Shown here piece by piece: positions 57,846 to 64,000 of a DNA stretch of 64,000 nt; positions within the stretch are counted from its first letter, which is position 1, and each line of letters begins with the position of its first letter. The translations under genes and the position numbers were made by a program. Source of the DNA: Erinaceus europaeus. Lineage: Eukaryota; Chordata; Mammalia; Eulipotyphla; Erinaceidae. The notes under the pieces are model-generated. The model did no database searches, was not told the origin of the DNA, and was given only the letters and a program-made list of their open reading frames with translations. The stretch covers positions 96,810,477 to 96,874,476 of the forward strand of contig NC_080170.1 in the NCBI RefSeq assembly GCF_950295315.1, read 5' to 3'.

Positions 57846-59018
57846 CTTTTTTTATTTTATTTATTTATTTAAGAAAGGATAAATTAACAAAACCATAGGG
57901 TAGGAGGGGTAAACTCCACACAATTCCCACCACCCAATCTCCATATCCCACCCCCTCCCCTGATAGCTTCCCCACTCTCTATCCTTCTGGGAGCATGGAC
58001 CCAGGGTCATTGTGGGTTGTAGAAGGTGGAAGGTCTGGCTTCTGTAATTGCTTCCCCACTGAACATGGGCGTTGACTGGTCCATCCATACTCCCAGTCTG
58101 CCTCTCTCTTTCCCTAGTAGGGTGGGTCTCTGGGGAAGCTGAGCTCCAGGACACATTGGTGGGGTCTTCAGTCCAGGGAAGCCTGGCTGGCATCCTGATG
58201 ACATCTGGAACCTGGTGACTGAAAAGAGAGTTAACATACAAAGCCAAACAAATTGTTGAGCAATCATGGACCCAAAGCTTGGCATAGTGGAGAGGAAGTG
58301 TTAGGGGGATACTCACTGCAAACTCTAGTGTACTTCTGCTTTCAGATATATATTTTGCAGTAGTTTATGGATGCGTGTGAACATATGCTCTCTCTCACAG
58401 AAACTGGTGTATATCTAGGTTTTGGGACTTTGTTAGAAAGTGAACCACCTGGGATGGAATTAGAGAATACTATGAAAGGAAAGGTCTCACCAGAGTAATG
58501 AAGCTGAAAGGTTGTCATTCCACACTTGAAGTCTCTGGACACAGTCTGAGCTGAAGCATGTTGAGGTGGCAATAATTGTGTTGATTAGGTTGTGATCGGC
58601 AGATACACAACACTAAGATACCACCTCACTCCTGTAAGAATGGCATACATCAAAAAGGACAGCAGCAACAAATGCTGGAGAGGTTGTGGGGACAGAGGAA
58701 CCCTTTTACATTGCTGGTGGGAATGTAAATTGGTACAGCCTCTGTGGAGAGCAGTCTGGAAAACTCTCACAAGGCTAGACATGGACTTTCCATATGATCC
58801 AGTAATTCCTCTCCTGGGGTTATACCCCAAGGACTCCATAACACCCAACCAAAAAGAGGTGTGTACTCCTATGTTCATAGCAGCACAATTCATAATAGCT
58901 AAAACCTGGAAGCAACCCAGGTGCCAACAACAGATGAGTGGCTGAGAAAGCTGTGGTATATATACACAATGGAATACTATGCAGCTATCAAGAACAATGA
59001 ACCCACCTTCTCTGACAT
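57846..59018 (-). mobile_element. Young L1 insertion with 5' inversion
   Basis: 57846-58603 is the L1 3' UTR in minus orientation, tail TTTATTTATTTAAGAAAGG. At 58604 the sequence switches to ORF2 end in plus orientation and runs to about 59018. The two parts are not contiguous in L1: the block between them is missing. This is the classic product of twin priming. The element sits in the old L1. Confidence 0.9.
58604..59018 (+). pseudogene. L1 ORF2 C-terminal fragment in the inverted segment
   Basis: Encodes [39 protein letters not shown] and later [16 protein letters not shown] one-base loss at about 58923 then shifts the frame. Supplies the sense codon TTA at the site where the copy at 17108 has TGA. 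Confidence 0.88.
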
Positions 59019-59021
59019 TTT

Positions 59022-59254
59022 TTTTAACTAACATTTTTTATCTTTATTGATTTTATTTATTATTATTATTTTGGATAGAGATATCCAGAAGTCAAGAGGA
59101 AAGAGGGAGGTAGAAGGAGATACAGAGAAACTCCTACAGCCCTGCTTCATCACTCATAAAGCTTTCCCACTGCAGGTGGGGACCAGGGAGTCAAGCGTGG
59201 GTCCTTGTGCATTGTAACATGTGTGCTCAACTAGTTGCACCACCACCCAGCCCC
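59022..59254 (-). mobile_element. SINE, family A
   Basis: TTTATTGATTTTATTTATTATT tail, CATAAAGCTTTCCCACTGCAG, end CACCACCACCCAGCCCC. Confidence 0.85.
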
Positions 59255-59335
59255 TCTTGTTATTAGCTTTACTGAGCTCTTTTTGAATTTTGGTTATTAG
59301 TCTCTTATCTGAAGTATGTTGTATAAAGCTCTTTT

Positions 59336-60141
59336 TGCGCCACCCCGTCACGACCACCAGAGAGACTGACAAAGTCATCTCCTCTGGACCTGCATTCAGA
59401 CTTCAAAGAAGCTGGGCAGAAGGACGGGAATGGGTCGACGCATTCTCCCCCCATTATTGCTACAAACAATTATACTGTCACAATTGATTAATAATGCTTT
59501 GGCAGTGCCTGGTGGGAATGGAGAGTCAGAAGCACCCCCTCTCCCTTACACAGGAGCATATTTGAAAGTTACATTATTGAAAGTGGGGAAGGTGGGTCAA
59601 CATAGATGGACAAAACAAGTCATGTTATGACTTGCCCCTCATAGAAACAATACAGAGATTGAGGCCTCCCAGGTACAAGTTGACATATTGAAACAAAGAA
59701 AGATTAATAGTTAAACTGTACCAGACCTAGATGAGCAGTGGCCCACAACTAGGCAAAGATCTGTACGCCCCCATAGAAGATTAATGGTAGAGATAGCCCT
59801 CAGCAAAAGTCTAAAACAATTCTGGGTATGACCTCCCCTGGGAACAGAATGATACAAAGTATTGTACCCAGTCTTTACAGTTATGGGGGAATAACATGTA
59901 GCCTGTCAAAGCCACAAGACTATTGTTACTTCTTTATGAGCTGGTTGCTTAGGCAACCTGTATGTAACCTGAAAAAAGTATAAAAGCTAATGCAGTTTCA
60001 CTATTAAAAACGAGTCCAGATTCACCCTCCAATAGAGTGTGGTGTCTATCTGTTCTCCCTCGCCGACTCCTGACCCACCTGGGAGGTTGCCTTCAAGACC
60101 CCTGACCCTCCTGCTGCTCGTCCACTGAGTGGTCCGCGGCA
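59336..60141 (+). mobile_element. ERV-like insert (leader/env start plus LTR-like end)
   Basis: An 806-bp block that interrupts old L1 ORF2, opens TGCGCC and closes GCGGCA. The right half has LTR-type signals: TATAAAAG at 59979-59986, ATTAAA at about 60003 and a C-rich U5-like end. The left half has a 66-codon frame (59430-59627) starting with a hydrophobic stretch like a signal peptide (LPPLLLQTIILSQL), which could be the start of an envelope gene. A clear target duplication was not found. Assignment to retroviruses is an inference. Confidence 0.5.
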
Positions 60142-60634
60142 TGTTTTCCCACACTGTAGAATGTCTTTCTGTTAGTTTGGTGATACCCTTTACTCTGCAG
60201 AAACTTTTCAGTTTGTTGTAGTCCCATTATTTTGTTTTTGTTTTCTTTGCTGTTGGATTTGTATCTCTGAAGTTCTTTGTGAAGCATATGTCATGAAATG
60301 TTTTGCCAATGTTTTCTTGTAAGTATTTGATAGTATTTTCTTGTAAGTATTTGATAGACATCCATGTCTTTGATGCACTTGGATTTGACTTTTGTGTTTG
60401 ATGACATGTATTGATACAGTTTGTTCATTTGCATAATTCAACCCAGGTTTCCCAGCACCACCTGCTGAAAAGACTCTCCTTTCTCTATTTAGTGTTCTGG
60501 GCCTCTTTCTTTAAAAGGAGTTGCCCATAGCTATAGTGACTTAATTCTGGACTTTCAGTTCTGTTCTACTAGAGTGTGTGAGAGTGTATGTGTGTGTGTT
60601 GGTTCCAGTACCAGGCCATTTATTTTTCACCTTT

Positions 60635-60636
<2 letters not shown>

Positions 60637-60690
<54 letters not shown>

Positions 60691-60691
60691 T
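60637..60691. repeat. (TTTC)n microsatellite
   Basis: About 12 TTTC units then a T run. It adjoins the tail of the following L1 3' UTR and probably derives from its A-rich tail. Confidence 0.9.
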
Positions 60692-61376
60692 TTTTTTTTA
60701 ATTGACTTAATAATGATCAACAAGACCATAGGATAAGAGGGGTAGAATTCCACAAATTTCCCACCACCAGAGTTTTATATCCTATCCTATCCCATCCCAT
60801 TGGAGGCTTTCCTATTCTTTACCCTCTGGGAGTATTGACGCAGCATCATTATGAGGTGAGAAGGTGGAAGGTATGGCTTCTGTAATTGCTTCTTCACTGG
60901 ACACGGGCAGGTCGATCTATACTCCCAGCCTATTTATATCTTTCCTTAGTGGAACAGGGCTCTGGAAAGGTGGGGTTTCTGGACACATTGGTGAGATCAT
61001 CTTCCCAGGGAACTCAAGTTGGTGTCATGGTATCACCTGCAACTTGGTGGCTGAAAAGCATTAAGATATAAAGCAGAACAAATAATTTAATAATCAGGAA
61101 CCTAAAAGTAAGAATACAGCAGATGATATTTGGGTGTCTCCATTTTGGAAAAAGCTGGGAAGTCTATTTTAGGTATATTCCAAGGGGCCCATGACTTTAC
61201 GAATTTTTGCCTGAGCCTGACAACTAACATGCAGGTGGGATAAAGGTATTGTCGGGAAGATGGTGTCAGAGTTGGAAATAAGAAAAGAAAGCTGTATCAG
61301 GGCAGAGAGTAGCTCCCAAATATGGGAAAACTGTATACATACTGTTAACTGTAAACCCTGTCATTCTGATCTGGGG
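60692..61376 (-). mobile_element. L1 3'-UTR fragment (older type), inside old L1
   Basis: AAGACCATAGGATAAGAGGG to TGTAAACCCTGTCATTCTGAT. Several small deletions relative to 6703-7400. Confidence 0.85.
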
Positions 61377-61589
61377 TCAGGCTATTTTTATTATAATAGT
61401 ATAGTTTAAGGTCAGCAAATGTGATGTTCTTGTTCTTGTTCCAGTCTTGTTCTCTTTCCACAAGATTGATTTGGTGATCCTAGGGATTTTTTTGGTTTCA
61501 GATAAATTTTTGTAGCTAAATTTTGTAGATAAATTTCTTCTGTCTCTGTTGCTTTCCTTGAAAAACTTTAAATTCTGTTTGTTCATTTA

Positions 61590-62815
61590 TTTTGTCCTTT
61601 TGCTCAGCTATTGTAAGTTTTGGTTCATTGTGTGACTTTTCCCTGCTGGTATGGCCTTTAGCTCTGCTATTTTGCTATTTTGCTGTGTTATTGTGGTGTT
61701 CACTTTGGCTAATGCTACAATTAGTTGCTCTGTTTTGGCACTTGGTTCATTTCATTCTTCTAGGTTTTGACTTCTATTCTTCCTTGGAGTCTTATCTACT
61801 CGTCTTTCCTTTTCATTGGGGTTTTCTTCCATGAGTTATTTTTTTTTCCTTTATGTAGCCCTTGTTTTTTTTTTTATTATTGTTGTTGTTATTGATGCTG
61901 TCATTGTTGGATAGGACAGAGAGAAATGGAGAGAGGAGGGGAAAACAGAGAGGGGGAGAGAGACAGATAGACACTTGCAGACCTGCTTCATCATCTGTAA
62001 AGTGACTTCCCTGGAGGTGAGGAGCCAGGGGCTCCAACCAGAATCCTCAGTCGGTCCTTGCGCTATTCTTCCTTGGAGTCTTAACCTGCTGCGCTACCAC
62101 CCAACTCCCTTTCCATGAGTTTTATCACCTCTATGGCAAACACTATGTCCACTCTATGGACAAGTGTTTTAGGTTCCAAATTTTTTAGATTATCTTTGGT
62201 TTATTCGAGTTTTGTTCTGGGTTTTTTTTTTTCCTTTTCTTTTCTTGATTTGCTCATGAGCTGGATTTTCTAGGTTTCCCTATTCTGTCTATTGCCAACA
62301 CAATTCAGGTTACCCTGTGGTCTCAGAGATGGGTTGTTGGCTAGTGGTGTTTCACACTGTGAGGAGATCATTTGTGGCACACACAAAGTGTCCCTGGATT
62401 GGTCAGTGTGCTCAGATTTACTCAGTAAGTCACTGGCATGGGGAGATTGCAAGAGTGTCCTTATGATAGTCAGTAGCACAGAGTCATGTCTTAGATGGAA
62501 AGCCACTTGACTATCTCTGGTTGAGGCAGTTGAGGCCTGGCAAGTACATAGAGGGTCTCAGCAGTTCTGGGTGCCTCTAGGCAGAAGGGGTGCAGTCTGT
62601 CTCTGAGCCTGGTATGTCCTTTGTCTTCCTTCCAGTGCTCCCTGTGTTTTCTTCCTCTGTTATTGGGTATTCTGTGTCTCAAAAATTATTTCTGCATTTG
62701 TTGGTACATTTACTTCCTTTGGTTATTGCTTCCGCTGTTGTCATTTCACAAAGAGCAATTCCAGAGCTGCAAGATAGTCACCATCTTCTTTCTCTCTCTT
62801 GAACTGAAATTTTAT
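61590..62815 (-). mobile_element. Possible old L1 5'-UTR remnant
   Basis: Lies just beyond the old L1 ORF2 pieces. On the minus strand it would begin near GAAGAAGATGGTGACTATC (about 62770-62790), which resembles the GGAAGATGGCGGACTGAG start seen at 63063. If so, ORF1 and the first part of ORF2 have been deleted. Otherwise unassigned; no coding frame supported. Confidence 0.35.
61842..62108 (-). mobile_element. SINE, family B, with a foreign 21-bp patch
   Basis: Tail TTTTTTTTTCCTTTATGTAGC, body, end CGCTACCACCCAACTCCC. Flanks TTCCATGAGTT on both sides (61827 and 62111). Inside the head, 62063-62083 does not match the family but is identical to 61774-61794 just outside the element. Confidence 0.88.
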
Positions 62816-63046
62816 TGAACTTAAAATATTTATTCCTCAGCATCACCAGCCACATATCAAGTACTTAATAGTCACACCAAGTTTCAGCAGGTTGACTGCT
62901 GGGGATGCACTAAAGCACTATCATCTCAAAGCAAAGGCGTTCTCAACACAACACTCTTATAATAGAGTCATTGAACCATCAGAGACATACAGTCTTGCCA
63001 GGAAACGCTGAGAGGGGAGATAGTAGCACAGTTAAGAAATAATTAC
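62816..63046. other. Unique DNA
   Basis: No feature supported. Confidence 0.4.
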
Positions 63047-64000
63047 CGGGGGGGGGGGATTCCGGAAGATGGCGGACTGAGAAGCTGCTAGTGGCTTGAG
63101 CTCCGACAACATCTACTGGAAATGGTAGGATTTTTTGCCATTAGCAGGACAGTCAATAAGGGGTCCTAGCGGTGACACGAAGGAGGTTACTATAACTCAA
63201 TTAGGGTTAGAAAATAGAGTAAAAAGAAAGGGAAAATAATTTTTTTAATTATTCCTGAAGCGCACCCCGACCACTTCCCCCCCCATAACCAGTCCCTGGG
63301 GGCCAGAGATCTGCTCCTAGCAGGCTCCCCTGGTGAGCTTCTTTCTTAACCAAGATTCCTGTCCCATCAGGGGATGTCATTCCAACTCCAACTCTATTCC
63401 TTTCTGAAACCCTTGGCCTTTATTCTTTCTAAGTGGCCAATTCCAGATACAAATATTCCAAGCAGAGCCTTACTCAGACAGGGAAAGAATGCCAGAGGTT
63501 TTTTTGTTTGTTTGTTTTTGGTTTTTTTTGTTTGCTTTATTTTCTCAACAATCAGCTGCTTCTACTCAGTGGGCCTGAGGCAATCTGGAGCCATCCAAGC
63601 TGAAGACAGGACAGGTTTTTTACTCTGTTCTATTCTATTATCAATACTAGATAAACGCGTATCCCTTTCCCACTCTCCTTCAGGTTGACCAGAATTAACT
63701 CTTAGTGTATTTTCCATTGCTAGGATAATGGGTGTCTTATACACTGCGAAAGAAACTTGTTTCATTCTTCCTACATCCCCTATCCACTCTCCCCCTTACC
63801 CCCACCTAGCTAATTAAATAATAATAATAAATAAATTAAAACTCTTTCTTTTTACTGCTCTTTTATTATTGTTCTTTTTTTTATCTTTTTTCTTTTCTAT
63901 CTCTCTTTTTTTTTCTTCTTTTTCTCATACTTGTCATCCTTTCTTCCTTCCTCCTTTGGCTTTCTGAATTCACTGATGCACTTTTGGGAATTATTTTGGG
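63047..64000 (+). mobile_element. Putative 5' end of a LINE-1 (5' UTR), runs off the window
   Basis: A run of 10 G is followed by ATTCCGGAAGATGGCGGACTGAG. Mammalian L1 5' UTRs commonly start with a G run and an AAGATGGCGG/AAGATGGCC motif bound by YY1. The following 950 bp have no coding frame, as expected for a 5' UTR, and are T-rich toward the right edge. ORF1 would lie beyond the window. No copy of this sequence elsewhere in the window confirms it. Confidence 0.55.
63069..63078 (+). promoter_or_regulatory. YY1-like motif at the putative L1 start
   Basis: AAGATGGCGG matches the core YY1 site that fixes the transcription start of human L1. The position, within about 25 bp of the G run, fits that role. 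Inferred by analogy. Confidence 0.5.

Larger units (their letters stand above)
55862..61565 (-). mobile_element. Old L1 (3' UTR and ORF2), repeatedly interrupted
   Basis: Pieces of one diverged minus-strand L1 can be followed at 55862-56225, 56450-56735, 57665-57845, 59255-59335, 60142-60640 and 61377-61565. Their order matches the intact ORF2 at 16703-18000 (for example GAGCTCTTTTTGAATTTTGG and GCAGAAACTTTTCAGTTTG). Between them lie a SINE, a plus-strand L1, a twin-primed L1, another SINE, an ERV-like insert and a third L1 3' UTR. No frame survives. Confidence 0.8.

Overview
The window reads as a non-coding, repeat-saturated stretch of a mammalian nuclear genome, most likely a hedgehog (Erinaceus or a close relative). 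Three things point there. There are dozens of tRNA-derived SINEs of the type known from erinaceids, with A/B-box heads, pyrimidine-rich bodies and AATAAA-type tails. There is a young LINE-1 lineage with a 3' UTR of about 1.3 kb. There are also three copies of a non-LTR retrotransposon whose EN-RT protein fits the Vingi clade (sister of Ingi), which among mammals has been reported only in hedgehogs. I found no host exon, tRNA, rRNA or CRISPR array that I could support; every long reading frame is explained by a transposable element or by low-complexity sequence.

Layout. 1-3.4 kb: unique DNA, then Vingi copy 1, 5'-truncated and flanked by a perfect 98-bp duplication. 3.4-15 kb: unique A/T-rich DNA with SINEs, two L1 3'-UTR copies and microsatellites. 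15.3-19.5 kb: minus-strand L1 with its whole 3' UTR and about the last 2.8 kb of ORF2. 20.7-22.4 kb: second L1 3' UTR split by a 444-bp solo LTR with 6-bp target duplications. 22.5-32.8 kb: mostly unique DNA with SINEs of several families, one nested inside another. 32.9-37.1 kb: three more L1 3'-UTR copies, one with a 5' inversion. 38.3-40.1 kb: plus-strand L1 3' UTR interrupted by Vingi copy 2. 41.5-44.5 kb: Vingi copy 3, minus strand, a 993-codon frame with only two nonsense codons. 44.6-51.4 kb: a decayed class II (betaretrovirus-like) endogenous retrovirus with gag, protease, pol and an env tail. It is followed by a probable first LTR, a second integrase C-terminus and a clear 3' LTR. 51.4-55.8 kb: L1 3' UTRs and SINEs. 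55.8-62.8 kb: a dense nest of old L1 split by younger L1, SINEs and an ERV-like insert. From about 63.05 kb: a G-run plus a motif like the start of an L1 5' UTR, suggesting a plus-strand L1 that runs off the right edge.

How the parts relate. L1 is the probable machinery behind the A-tailed SINE insertions, several of which keep 11-15 bp target duplications. Vingi carries its own endonuclease and reverse transcriptase, and its copies end in a short GAA repeat instead of poly(A). Insertion order can be read from nesting: L1 3' UTRs are older than the solo LTR, Vingi copy 2 and the ERV that interrupt them, and SINEs lie inside ERV sequence. The most notable points are the Vingi family (98-bp duplication, nonsense codon shared by two copies, Asp-to-His changes at endonuclease motifs), the abnormal Vingi/ERV junction without a 5' LTR, the twin-primed L1 copies, and a 21-bp templated-looking patch inside a SINE.
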